A stretch of DNA of 64,000 nt from Chloroflexota bacterium (GCA_021325095.1 JAJPHV010000060.1:49962-113961), one strand, 5' to 3'. Numbered from the stretch's first letter, positions 34,978 to 43,868 are shown. Program-made: numbers and translations. Notes: generated by a model from the sequence alone, not told the origin.

Positions 34978-35276
34978 GCACAATTCGATGACTTGGGCGG
35001 GCCAATCTTTGAGGGGCATCATCAGCCGTTGTGGGTGTTGTGCAGGCGATGACCACCCTATTGCGCGAAGGGACTGCTGTCAAAAAAGCCAGTTCAACTG
35101 AGCGATGAAGTTGAATGTGATGAAATCTACATCGTGGCCGGGCCATTCGGAAGTGGTGAGGAGCCAGGGCGTGGTGGACGGCTCAAAGGCCAGCCTGGGC
35201 TTGATCCAGCGCGGTGGCGAGGTCGTTCGCCATCGGGTGCCCAGATCGCTCGGGCAGGGTTCAGTGTACATCCGAT
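34978..35276 (+). pseudogene. IS1595-family transposase relic
   Basis: Translated pieces in shifting frames match the order of IS1595-type transposases: QFDDLGGPIFEGHHQPLWVLC, then QAMTTLLREGTAVKK, then KPVQLSDEVECDEIYIVAG with the catalytic DE pair, then GLIQRGGEVVRH. The middle helices between WVLC and QAMTT are deleted, and at least two frameshifts separate the blocks. No clear terminal repeats remain. The relic lies between the FHA gene and tRNA-Arg(TCT). Confidence 0.75.
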
Positions 35277-35333
35277 CCTGACACTGACTTGACGTTCCAC
35301 AGATCGTTCCCTAGAATAGGAACCCGCTACCGG

Positions 35334-37055
35334 TTAGCCTCCGTAGCTCAGGGGATAGAGCGGGCGCCTTCTAAGCGCAAGGTCGGGGGTTCGAATCCCT
35401 CCGGGGGCACCAGTTGACAGCAAAAACGAACCAGCAGCAATGCTGGTTTTGTTTTTTGTTCTACGCGCTTCGCCTGAGCTTGTTGCCGATCCCGCTTTGC
35501 CGCTATCGACCAGATCACGCAGATAGCTGAACGGCGTCCGCAACTCCATCCTCAAGACTCGACCCTCCGGGCAGATCACCACCCGCTCGACCATGTGTTG
35601 GAGCAAGCGCCGTTGGCCTTGCTGCTCCAACTTCTCGTAGAGTATACCCGCTTTCGAGATCAATCTCAGTGCATCATCCAGGGACGCGATGTGCGCTTCA
35701 CAACTTTCGTCAATCGCTTGCAGCGTCACCTGAATGGCAGTGCGCTGATCCTGCCAGCCTTTCCACAGAATGTCCCACACCTCCTCTGACATTTTCCCCT
35801 TCGCGTGCAACCGCGCTGAGGCCAGTTCTTCCTCATCCAAACTCTTGAGCGCTTTCTCCAACATCGCCCGCTCGCTCACATTCGGTCTGCCCAGGTAATG
35901 CTCCACGTCCGCCATGAAGGTCTCGCGGATTTTGGGGAGCCACTTCTCCTCGACCTGAATAGCCTGGATCCAGGCCGGGACTTGCTGATCAATGTCACGG
36001 CACAAGAAGTTGTGCTTGCTGCTGGGCACACAGTAATACGCAACACCGCCGCGATCCCGATTGGCATTGGGTGTTGAACACGTGAGCTTGATCGGCGAGT
36101 GCTTGGCATCCAGTTGCAAATACACCAGGTTTTGTAGCAGATAAAAGTGCTTGGGTTTATGGTCACGGTCCTGGTTACGTCGAGCGAGAATCGCCAGCCC
36201 TAACTCGAATTCTTCAGTGGTCACGACGGGTTCCCATTCGCCGCGCACGGTCTTAGGCGGAATAGTCGCCCAATCGTTGTCCACGACGACCCAGCCCGCG
36301 TAGAACCAATTGTGAAAGGCTTTGGACAACGCCTTGACGACAGGCTTGCGCTTGCCATCCTCTCTAATCTCGACAAAGGGACGGCCAGTGCAAATACGAT
36401 GACCTCGTGCATGAAGCGTCTCGCAAATCTGCTCCAAAGTAGATTTGTCTTCGAGTAGCAAGTCCCACGCTTCGTGCCACACCTTGAACTGCACCGGGTC
36501 AGGCTCGACCCACCGCTTGTAGCGGGCATGTTTCAGCCGCTCATCGTGATCCGCACCCGAGAGCCTCTCTTCTCGGTTCAGATAACCATCAGGAGCCAGC
36601 CATGCCCAACCACCGCCGCGCAGCTTGGTGTGCATCCCTTCACGGCAGCGTTCGCCGATGCGGTCCGACTCAAAGCGGGCCATGTTGAACAGCACGCCGA
36701 CAATCATGCGCCCATCGGGTTTGGCCGGGTCCAGGCTGGGGTAGGTAGCGATGCGGATAGTGATCCCCAGCGCGATGAGTTCATCAAAGGCCCGCAGCCC
36801 TTCGACATCGTTACGGCCAAAGCGATCCACGAAGGCAATCGCCACGTGGGAAAACTTGCCCTGCCGGGCATCAGCCAGCAGCCGTTGATAATTTTTCCGG
36901 TCTGTCACCTTGCCGGTGAAAGTATCCGCATAGCGGTCAAGAGCGGAGATGTCTGGAGAAACTGAACTCAAGCAGATGGTGGCGCGGCTCATCGACCTGG
37001 GAAAGCTGTTGGCAGAGGTGGAGCAACACACTGCTGGTGAGCAAAAGAAGAACAA
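35334..37055 (-). pseudogene. Large serine recombinase lacking its N-terminus, ending inside tRNA-Arg
   Basis: The 573-codon frame has the second half of a resolvase domain (YADTFTGKVTDRKNYQRLL, AFVDRFGRN, with the catalytic Arg-rich DRFGR). It also has a recombinase domain (MIVGVLFNMARFESDRIGER onward), a zinc-ribbon-like region (CSTPNANRDRGGVAYYC) and a C-terminal coiled coil. The first 45 or so residues, with the YxRxS catalytic serine motif, are missing; before about 36955 the frame has no family character. The last 25 codons (GIRTPDLALRRRPLYPLSYGG) are antisense tRNA-Arg(TCT). It is the likely integrase of the island, now inactive. Confidence 0.8.
35337..35412 (+). tRNA. tRNA-Arg (anticodon TCT)
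   Basis: A 76-nt cloverleaf: acceptor GCCTCCG with CGGGGGC (one T-G), D arm GCTC/GAGC, anticodon loop CTTCTAA giving UCU, T arm with TTCGAAT, discriminator A and an encoded CCA. The first pair of the anticodon stem is a G-A mismatch. It reads AGA. A serine recombinase frame on the other strand runs through it. Confidence 0.93.
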
Positions 37056-37134
37056 TCAACCGGAAGTCAAGCTGCCGCTGGCAAGCTCTGTAAAAGCGCC
37101 CTCTCGCCCAAAGCGTTATACCCAAAGCACGTGA
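36949..37134 (+). CDS. Short hypothetical ORF at the recombinase break
   Basis: A 61-residue frame, MSGETELKQMVARLIDL onward with a Lys/Pro-rich tail ending KRYTQST. It looks helical at the N-terminus and begins exactly where the antisense recombinase loses similarity. The SD is too close to the ATG. Family not recognised, and it may be a fragment. Confidence 0.25.
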   Translation: MSGETELKQMVARLIDLGKLLAEVEQHTAGEQKKNNQPEVKLPLASSVKAPSRPKRYTQST

Positions 37135-37206
37135 TCTATCGTTGAATAAGTGAGGTTGTACACTTATCCTGGCCTGTCATCGAATGAGCATTGACCCACA
37201 TTCGAG

Positions 37207-37524
37207 TTATTGACTCATTGTGCCAGTCATTGTCGTGGGCAGTGAGGCCAAAATGAAAAACATAATCATCAACACCGCCGAGAACCAAACGATCAGACGT
37301 TGGCGGCGGAGCGCCTGGGGTGAACAGACCCCTTGGGCACAATCGGTCTGGGCCTGGGGCCGGTACACAAGGTAGAACGAGGCCGCCAACATGAAGAAGC
37401 TAAAGGGCAGGGTGATGGGGCGATACTGCATCAAGAAAGCAAATGGGCCGAGGCTGGTGAACCCCAACGTCAGCAGGGCAACGGGTAACCCACAGCAACT
37501 CGCACTGAGAAGCGCAGCCAGGGT
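37207..37524 (-). pseudogene. MerT-like mercuric ion transporter fragment
   Basis: From 37524 the minus strand reads TLAALLSASCCGLPVALLT, then a second membrane helix, YRPQAQTDCAQGVCSP and a third helix, ending at 37207. The vicinal Cys pair in the first helix and the C-x4-C loop after the second are the mercury-handling features of MerT. An in-frame TAA and then an insertion-sequence end cut off the N-terminus. An internal Met would still give an 86-residue product, but without the Cys-Cys helix. Confidence 0.6.
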
Positions 37525-37527
37525 TTA

Positions 37528-37668
37528 ATGTAATAGTCAAGACTAAATCTGACACTTCTGGGAAATTCAATGTGAATTTGAGGAGTGTCGAGCATGAACA
37601 CGGAACAGAAGATCATCAAGAACAAAGTGGGGCTGCTGAAGCTGGCCGAGACGCTGGGCAATATAGGT
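37528..37668 (+). mobile_element. IS481-like insertion sequence remnant (left end)
   Basis: TGTAATAGTCAAGACTAA at 37529-37546 looks like a left terminal repeat. Then GAGGAG and an ATG at 37594 open MNTEQKIIKNKVGLLKL followed by AETLGN, the standard start of IS481-type transposases. Similarity stops near 37665 and the frame ends soon after, so nearly all of the transposase is gone. It lies directly against the broken end of the MerT-like gene. Confidence 0.6.
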
Positions 37669-37897
37669 GTCGTTCATGTGGTTCCCTCGTCGAATGGTTG
37701 TCTCGCAACTCCCATTTTAACGAGTGCTGCATGAACGATTTCAACTAGCAATCACGGTATCTCTTGAAGGTTTTGGGCGTATCGACGCCACCTTTGCCTT
37801 CTTCATTTTAGATGCGATTGCCCTGCAGACACGCCAACCCACGCTTGACGGCAGCCCAATGAACAGGTAAGATTCGCCTCTCAGGTAAAGGAATAAT

Positions 37898-37969
37898 GTC
37901 CCCGTAGCTCAGCGGATAGAGCGTTGGCCTCCGGAGCCAAAAGCGTGGGTTCGATTCCCGCCGGGGACG
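37898..37969 (+). tRNA. tRNA-Arg (anticodon CCG)
   Basis: A 72-nt cloverleaf: acceptor GTCCCCG with CGGGGAC, D arm GCTC/GAGC, anticodon stem TTGGC/GCCAA with loop CTCCGGA giving CCG, T arm GTGGG/CCCGC with TTCGATT, and discriminator G. CCA is not encoded (GCCT follows). It reads CGG. Confidence 0.93.
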
Positions 37970-38189
37970 CCTAAGACAGGTATAGGCGTGCAGCGCCTCG
38001 CTGTGGCCGTAATACGGCTGGCCGTGAAAGTCAACAGTCATCTCTAACCCACGCTTCGGTATGGCTGATGGCACGCACTCAGCCAAGTTTGGTTGCACCT
38101 AAACCGTAACTGGCATAGCCCTTTTGTCAACGTCGTCGCCCAAACCGTGATTCACCGAGACTGCTTTCTCGGACGCTTTGCGCCAAATC

Positions 38190-38290
38190 GCGCACGGGTT
38201 AGCGCTTGAGTACAATACCCAGCGCATTCATTCGGCCCTGCATTAGGCGCTACCCCTGCTGAGTTCGAGACGGCTGCTTGGGCAAGCCTG
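38190..38290 (+). pseudogene. C-terminal relic of an IS3/IS481-type transposase
   Basis: One frame gives ALEYNTQRIHSALH and then a stop. The next frame continues GATPAEFETAAW. Together they match the end of rve-domain transposases (YNTQRIHSALGYLTPAEFEAAW). No ends or other parts are visible nearby. Confidence 0.6.
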
Positions 38291-38421
38291 TCTCCTTCTT
38301 CTTGCGCTCAATTCTGTCCAACCGTTCAACCGCATTACAGGCATATCCCTTCTCAACCCTGTGTCCAACTTCCCACTCGCACTACAAATCTGATCCAGCC
38401 CTCGCCTCAGACATTCTTCGC

Positions 38422-38450
38422 TTGACATTTCGCCCAAAGCATGATAACTT
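38422..38450 (+). promoter_or_regulatory. Sigma70-type promoter of the sugar-alcohol operon
   Basis: TTGACA (38422-38427), 17-bp spacer, TAACTT (38445-38450), 40 bp before the GTG of the SorC-family regulator. Confidence 0.55.
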
Positions 38451-38462
38451 TTGCTTACGATC

Positions 38463-38476
38463 TGAGCATTTGCTCA
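38463..38476. promoter_or_regulatory. Palindromic operator for the SorC-family regulator
   Basis: TGAGCA-TT-TGCTCA is a perfect inverted repeat just downstream of the -10, between promoter and start codon. A related TTTGCTTAC half lies 20 bp upstream at about 38450. The position suits autorepression. Confidence 0.55.
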
Positions 38477-38489
38477 CAGGGAGATCCTC

Positions 38490-39494
38490 GTGGGTGATGA
38501 TGCCCGGCTGCTTGCGAAAGTAGCCACGCTCTACTACAAGAGCCAGCTTTCGCAACACGAGATTGCGCACCGTCTGGGCATGTCTCGGCAGACGGCAGGA
38601 CGGCTCTTGCAACGGGCGCGCGACCTGGGCATTGTACACGTCGAAATCCGCTCCCCGTTGTCTTACGCCTCCGAATTGGAATGGGCACTCGAAGAAGCCT
38701 TCGGGCTGGCAGAGGCCGTCGTTGTACAGCCGCACGCCGACACAGACGAATCCATCAAGGAAGCCATCGGCAAGGCGACGGCAGAGTTTGTCCAGCGCCG
38801 CATCAAAGACAACGACATCCTGGCACTGTCTTGGGGCACTACCGTTTATCAGTGCGCGCTCCACATGCAGCCCACCCGCACACGAAACGTGACCGTCGTG
38901 GAGTTGAATGGCAGCCTGAACCGCACTTCCTTCCCCACCCACGCCGAATACGTTATTCACCGCATGGCAGAGATGCTGGGCGGCAAGCCGGTCATCCTGG
39001 GCGCGCCCATGTTCGTGGAGCGCCCGGACATCCGTGCCAGCCTGTTGAGCGACTCGCGGGTGGCGGCTGCATTTGAGCTGGCCTGTCAATCGAACTTTGC
39101 GCTGTTTGGCATCGGCGACCTGTCCGAGCACTCCTCGCCCTACAAGGCGGGTTTTGTCGATGAAGAGACATTGCAGCGGCTGCGCGCGGAAGGCATCGTC
39201 GGCGACATTGGCGGGCGATTTTACGATGCCCAGGGGAATCCACGCGCGCCTGACCTGGCCGAGCGAACGATTGCCGTCGAACTGTCCAATCTGCGGGCCA
39301 AGGCGCTCTCGGTGGGCCTGGCAGGAGGATTGCGCAAGGTCGATGCCATTCGGGGCGCGCTGCACGGTAAGTATTGTAACGTCCTGATCACAGACGAACA
39401 GACTGCCAGCGCTTTGCTAGAGCGTGCGATGCCCGGGCCGACGGGGCAGAGGCGTCGAGACCCCGGCAAGCATACCACAGAGCCGCCCCGCTGA
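38490..39494 (+). CDS. SorC/DeoR-family sugar-binding transcriptional regulator
   Basis: The 334-residue protein starts with GTG, with GGGAG 8 bp upstream. An N-terminal helix-turn-helix (LSQHEIAHRLGMSRQTAGRL, residues 21-40) is followed by a SorC sugar-phosphate-binding domain (LSWGTTVYQ, GIGDL, RAKALSVGLAGG, LITDEQTA). SorC proteins bind phosphorylated sugars or polyols and act as repressors or activators of nearby uptake genes. The palindrome before its start and the ABC genes after it make it the local operon regulator. Confidence 0.93.
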   Translation: MGDDARLLAKVATLYYKSQLSQHEIAHRLGMSRQTAGRLLQRARDLGIVHVEIRSPLSYASELEWALEEAFGLAEAVVVQPHADTDESIKEAIGKATAEFVQRRIKDNDILALSWGTTVYQCALHMQPTRTRNVTVVELNGSLNRTSFPTHAEYVIHRMAEMLGGKPVILGAPMFVERPDIRASLLSDSRVAAAFELACQSNFALFGIGDLSEHSSPYKAGFVDEETLQRLRAEGIVGDIGGRFYDAQGNPRAPDLAERTIAVELSNLRAKALSVGLAGGLRKVDAIRGALHGKYCNVLITDEQTASALLERAMPGPTGQRRRDPGKHTTEPPR

Positions 39495-39591
39495 TGTGGG
39501 AAGCTGACGTGAGAGGAGGTGAATCGCTGCTTAACCAGCCGTCCTCAACGTTCGTGATCGCAGATTCTGTGTTCGCTAAAAGGAGTTAGAG

Positions 39592-40953
39592 ATGAGAAGA
39601 CGATTGTTTGTGGTGCTGTCCCTGGTGCTCGTGGTGAGCTTTATGCTGGCACAGGGTGCGCCAATCCGGGCGCAGGCGACTACCACCATAACGGTGGCCG
39701 TCGTCAACAATCCCGACCAGCGCAAACTGCTCGAATTGTCGGACAAGTTCGCGGCGGCCTACCCGAACATCAAGCTGTCGTTCGTCATGCTGCCGGAGAA
39801 CGAACTGCGTGATCGTGTGACGACGGACATCACAACTGGCGCCGGGTCTTTCGACATCGTTCAGATCGGCACGTTTGAAACGCCGATCTTCGCCAAGAAC
39901 GGCTGGCTGGCCTCCGTGGACGACCTGATGGCGGCCAACCCGAAGAACGTTCAGCCGAACTATGACGTGGACGACCTCCTGAAGCCGATCCGCCTGGGGC
40001 TGTCCTACGAGGGCAAGCTGTATGCGCTGCCTTTCTATGGCGAGTCCAGCATGACCTTCTACAACAAGAAGATGTTCGCCGAAGCTGGCCTGAAGATGCC
40101 AGAAGAGCCAACCTGGGATCAGATCAAGGAGTTCGCCTGCAAGCTCCACAAGCCCGATAAGAAGCAGTACGGGATCGCCCTGCGCGGGCTACCGGGCTGG
40201 GGCGAGGTGTTTGCACCACTGACCACCGTGATCAACACCTTCGGTGGCAAGTGGTTCGACATGGACTGGAAACCGCAGTTGGACTCGAAAGAGTGGCACG
40301 ACGCGGTGTCGTTCTACGTCGATCTGATCCAGAAGTGCGGCGTGCCCGGCGCAGCCAACAACGGCTTCTCCGAGTCGCTGACGGCGATGGCGCAGGGGCA
40401 GGCTGCGATGTGGGTTGACGCCACCGTTGCGGCGGGCTTCCTGACTGATCCCAAACAGTCGAAAATCGTGAACGATGTCGGCTTTGCGATGGCTCCCTAT
40501 GGCCCGGTCAAGAAGGGCTACCACTGGCTGTGGAGCTGGGCCTATGCCATCCCCAAGACCAGCAAGCACCAGCCCGAAGCGCTACAATTCCTGACCTGGT
40601 CCACCAGCAAGGACTACATCGAACTGGTCGGCAAGACCTATGGCTGGCAGACGGTCCCACCAGGGACTCGTGAATCGACCTACAAGAATCCTGAGTACCT
40701 GAAGGCCGCCAAAGCGTTTGCCGAGATCACGCTGAAGTCCATCGAGACGGCTGACCCAACCGATGCGACCCGCGACAAGGTTCCGTATGTCGGTGTGCAA
40801 TTCGTCGGCATCCCGGAGTTTCAGGGCATCGGCACAGACGTTTCGCAGCAGATCTCGGCGGCTATTGCCGGGAAGATCTCCGTTGACGAGGCGCTGAAGA
40901 AGGGCCAGGAAATTGCTACCAAGGCCATGAAAGACGCTGGCTATCTCAAGTAG
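39592..40953 (+). CDS. Sugar/polyol ABC transporter substrate-binding protein
   Basis: The 453-residue family 1 solute-binding protein has a signal peptide (MRRRLFVVLSLVLVVSFMLA) and a strong AAAGGAG SD. Segments such as PDQRKLLELSDKFAAAYPNIK, YGESSMTFYNKKMFAEAG and WSWAYAIPKTSKH are like sorbitol/mannitol binding proteins (SmoE type). It feeds the two permeases encoded next. No ATPase gene is in the cluster, so a shared MsmK-like ATPase is likely. The alcohol dehydrogenase downstream supports a polyol substrate. Confidence 0.9.
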   Translation: MRRRLFVVLSLVLVVSFMLAQGAPIRAQATTTITVAVVNNPDQRKLLELSDKFAAAYPNIKLSFVMLPENELRDRVTTDITTGAGSFDIVQIGTFETPIFAKNGWLASVDDLMAANPKNVQPNYDVDDLLKPIRLGLSYEGKLYALPFYGESSMTFYNKKMFAEAGLKMPEEPTWDQIKEFACKLHKPDKKQYGIALRGLPGWGEVFAPLTTVINTFGGKWFDMDWKPQLDSKEWHDAVSFYVDLIQKCGVPGAANNGFSESLTAMAQGQAAMWVDATVAAGFLTDPKQSKIVNDVGFAMAPYGPVKKGYHWLWSWAYAIPKTSKHQPEALQFLTWSTSKDYIELVGKTYGWQTVPPGTRESTYKNPEYLKAAKAFAEITLKSIETADPTDATRDKVPYVGVQFVGIPEFQGIGTDVSQQISAAIAGKISVDEALKKGQEIATKAMKDAGYLK

Positions 40954-40976
40954 ACTCAAATAGCACAGCGCGCTGA

Positions 40977-41014
40977 GACGGGGCAGGGGTTCGCCTCTCT
41001 GCCCCTGCCCCGTC
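40977..41014 (+). terminator. Strong hairpin between binding-protein and permease genes
   Basis: GACGGGGCAGGGG and its complement form a perfect 13-bp stem around a 12-nt loop. No T run follows. In ABC operons such hairpins protect or favour the binding-protein message while lowering permease expression. Confidence 0.7.
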
Positions 41015-41048
41015 CTCGTACCGACCATCTAAAAGAAGTACTTCTTTT

Positions 41049-41975
41049 ATGACCACTGGCGAAAAGATTGCTCAACTACCCATAGCGGCTGCCCCACGAC
41101 AGGCGAAGGCGCACTTTCGTTCGCTGCTGTCGCGTCCGGCCATCATTTATCTGATCATTTTGACCCAGGTTCCCGTCGTCTTTACCTTGTATTACAGCAC
41201 GACGAATTGGAACTTTCTCAGGCCGGAACGCACACGGTTCATCGGTTTGGACAACTATCTGGATTTCTTCCAGGATTCAGATACGCTGACCATTGTCGGG
41301 AACAGCCTGGTGTTTTCGTTCTCCGTCGTCATCCTGTCGCTGATACTGGGCCTGATGCTGGCACTGCTGCTGACGCGCGAATTCCGGGGGCGAGGCATTG
41401 CGCGCACCCTGCTGATCACGCCCTTCCTGATCATGCCCACCGTATCCGCCGTGATGTGGAAGAACATGCTTTTCAACCCGTCTTTCGGGCTGTTCAGTTC
41501 GTTCCTGGTGCAGCTTGGCGGCCCACGCATCGACTGGATCAACCAGTTTCCGATGGCGTCCATCGTGACCATCGTGACCTGGGAGTGGACGCCCTTCATG
41601 ATGCTGATCCTGCTGGCAGGCTTGCAATCGCTTGAACAGGAACACGTCGAGGCGGCGCAGATCGATGGGGCCGGGCCGGTGGGCATTTTCCGCTTCATCA
41701 TCCTGCCACACCTGATGCGCTATATCGAGATCGGTGTGCTGCTCGAAACGCTGTTTGTGCTGAACATCTTCGGGGAAATCTTCGTGACGACGACGGGCGG
41801 CCCGGCCCTCGACACCACCACCCTGACCTTCGATATTTATCTGGAAGGCTTCAAACGCTGGAACGTTGGGCGAGCCAGCGCTTACGGCGTGATTGCAGTC
41901 ATTCTCGCCAATATCATCACGCTCTTCTTCCTGCGCATCATCCGAGGCCAGAATACGGAGAAAGTCGCCGCATGA
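41049..41975 (+). CDS. Sugar/polyol ABC transporter permease 1
   Basis: The 308-residue protein has six membrane helices and the MalF-type EAA loop (EQEHVEAAQIDGAGPVGIFRF). The N-terminus is cytoplasmic. It pairs with the next permease (4-bp overlap) to form the channel. A weak SD overlaps AAGAAG upstream. Confidence 0.92.
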   Translation: MTTGEKIAQLPIAAAPRQAKAHFRSLLSRPAIIYLIILTQVPVVFTLYYSTTNWNFLRPERTRFIGLDNYLDFFQDSDTLTIVGNSLVFSFSVVILSLILGLMLALLLTREFRGRGIARTLLITPFLIMPTVSAVMWKNMLFNPSFGLFSSFLVQLGGPRIDWINQFPMASIVTIVTWEWTPFMMLILLAGLQSLEQEHVEAAQIDGAGPVGIFRFIILPHLMRYIEIGVLLETLFVLNIFGEIFVTTTGGPALDTTTLTFDIYLEGFKRWNVGRASAYGVIAVILANIITLFFLRIIRGQNTEKVAA

Positions 41976-42793
41976 ATCGCCGCAAGCTGACCGGACACTT
42001 CCTCTCGTGCCTGACGATTGTGCTGGCGCTGGTCTTCTTTTTCCCGATTTTCTGGATGTTCGTGACCTCGTTCAAAACAGAAGCCGACGCTTTTACTTAC
42101 CCGCCGCCGCTCATCTTCCAGCCGACTCTGGAGAACTACCAGATTGCGTTGAACCAGTCTCGCTACCTGGATCACCTGGTAAACACGCTGATCATCACCC
42201 TCTTTTCGATGATCGCCGCACTGGCGCTTGGCATCCCGGCGGCGTACAGCCTGGCTTATTTCCCCGGCAAGCGCAGCGGCTTTGCCCTGAGCTGGATCAT
42301 GTCCACGCGGATGCTGCCGCCCGTCGGCGTGATCGTACCGCTGTACATCATCTTCAAGAACCTGAGCCTGTTCGATACACATCTGGGCCTGATCTTGCTC
42401 TACACGGCCATGAACCTGCCGCTGGTCATCTGGATGATGCGTTCGTTCCTGGTCGATCTGCCCTACGAGGTGCTTGAAGCGGCGCGCATCGACGGGGCGA
42501 GCCTCTGGCAGGAGATTCGGCGCATCATTTTGCCGCTGGCACTGCCCGGCATGATCTCCACAGCACTGTTGTGCTTTATCTTCACCTGGAACGAGTTCTT
42601 CCTGGCCTTCAACCTGACCATTACCCAGGCCCCACCGCTCTCGGTGTTCATTGTGTCTTTCAAAACGTCCGAGGGTCTGTTCTGGGCGAAAATGTCGGCG
42701 GCGGCGACCATTACGGCGCTGCCCGTGATCATCGCGGGCTGGATCGCGCAGCGCCAGCTTGTGCGTGGATTGACGGCAGGCGCGGTGAAGTGA
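41972..42793 (+). CDS. Sugar/polyol ABC transporter permease 2
   Basis: The 273-residue protein has six membrane helices and a MalG-type EAA loop (YEVLEAARIDGASLWQEIRR). The start overlaps the previous stop as ATGA. It resembles SmoG/MalG permeases and completes the importer. Confidence 0.92.
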   Translation: MNRRKLTGHFLSCLTIVLALVFFFPIFWMFVTSFKTEADAFTYPPPLIFQPTLENYQIALNQSRYLDHLVNTLIITLFSMIAALALGIPAAYSLAYFPGKRSGFALSWIMSTRMLPPVGVIVPLYIIFKNLSLFDTHLGLILLYTAMNLPLVIWMMRSFLVDLPYEVLEAARIDGASLWQEIRRIILPLALPGMISTALLCFIFTWNEFFLAFNLTITQAPPLSVFIVSFKTSEGLFWAKMSAAATITALPVIIAGWIAQRQLVRGLTAGAVK

Positions 42794-42834
42794 ATAAAGG
42801 ACTGAGTTGAGGCAAGTATTTAGAGGAGACTGAT

Positions 42835-43845
42835 ATGCTGGCTGCACAGATTGAAGCGCCGGAGAAGGCCCGGGTGATTGAGGCCGAAAAGCCCATGCCC
42901 GGCCCCGGCGATGTCCTGATTGAAGTCGCGGCGGCGGGCATTTGCGGCACAGATTTGCACATCTTTCACGGCGAGTACGAGGCCAAGTATCCGCTGATTC
43001 CCGGCCACGAGTTCAGCGGAACCGTGGTAGCAGTGGGCGCGGGCGTGGAGCGCTACCGGCCCGGGGATCGTGTCACTGCCGATCCGAACATCCCCTGCAA
43101 CCGCTGCCCGGCCTGCCAGCGCAACGAGCCGAACCAGTGTGAACAGCTGGCAGCAATTGGCGTGACGCGCAACGGCGCTTTTGCACAGTACGTCACCGCG
43201 CCGGAGGGCAACGTCTTCCCCATCGGCGATCTGTCGTTCGCACAGGCGGCGCTGGTTGAGCCGCTGGCCTGCGTCGTCTGGGGCCTCAAGCGCGTGCAGA
43301 TTCAGCCCGGCGACTCGGCGGTGATCTTCGGTGCAGGGCCGATGGGCTGCCTGATCTTGCAGGCGGTCAGGCATTCCGGCGCGGCAAAGGTTATCGTCAC
43401 GGATACTGTCCCCTGGCGGCTGGAACAGGCAGCGCAGTTGGGCGCGACGGAAACCATCCTGGCCGATAGCAAACAGGATCAACGCCTGCGCGCGCTGTCG
43501 CCGAGGGGTTACGACGTGGTGATCGAGGTGACGGGTGTGCCGAAGGTCTTTGAGCAGTCAATCACCTATGCCCGGCCACGCGGCAAGCTGTGGATGTTCG
43601 GCGTGCCGCCGCGCGATTCGCGTGTTACGATCATGCCCTACGACATCTTCCGCAAAGACCTGAGCATCATCGGCAGCTTCGCCGTCAACCGGACTTTCCA
43701 GGAGAGCATCGCGCTCATCCAGAGCGGCGCGGTGCAGGTCGAACCGCTGATCTCGCATCGCCTGCCGCTGGATCGGTTCTGCGACGGGCTGGAGCTGGCC
43801 GAACATGACCCGAAGCGGATGAAAGTCCAGTTTGCGCTATCATAG
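42835..43845 (+). CDS. Zinc-dependent medium-chain alcohol dehydrogenase (polyol type)
   Basis: The 336-residue protein has catalytic zinc residues in ICGTDLHIFHG and GHEFSG, a structural zinc loop with four Cys (CNRCPACQRNEPNQC), and a Rossmann glycine motif (FGAGPMGCLILQ). Sorbitol, threonine and related dehydrogenases share this build. It would oxidise the imported polyol to a ketose. It has an AGAGGAG SD and follows the permeases by 41 bp. Confidence 0.9.
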   Translation: MLAAQIEAPEKARVIEAEKPMPGPGDVLIEVAAAGICGTDLHIFHGEYEAKYPLIPGHEFSGTVVAVGAGVERYRPGDRVTADPNIPCNRCPACQRNEPNQCEQLAAIGVTRNGAFAQYVTAPEGNVFPIGDLSFAQAALVEPLACVVWGLKRVQIQPGDSAVIFGAGPMGCLILQAVRHSGAAKVIVTDTVPWRLEQAAQLGATETILADSKQDQRLRALSPRGYDVVIEVTGVPKVFEQSITYARPRGKLWMFGVPPRDSRVTIMPYDIFRKDLSIIGSFAVNRTFQESIALIQSGAVQVEPLISHRLPLDRFCDGLELAEHDPKRMKVQFALS

Positions 43846-43868
43846 CCTAATCCAGAAGGACAACACCA

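Noticed and set aside
37671..37737. TCGTTCATG...CATGAACGA inverted repeat considered as an integron attC site or IS end
   Set aside because: The arms are only 9 bp, no R/L core sites (RYYYAAC/GTTRRRY) are arranged correctly and no integrase of that type is nearby.
37808..38098. Minus-strand frame ending in a YPLSYGD-type string
   Set aside because: That string is what antisense tRNA-Arg looks like when translated; it is an artefact of the tRNA at 37898-37969.
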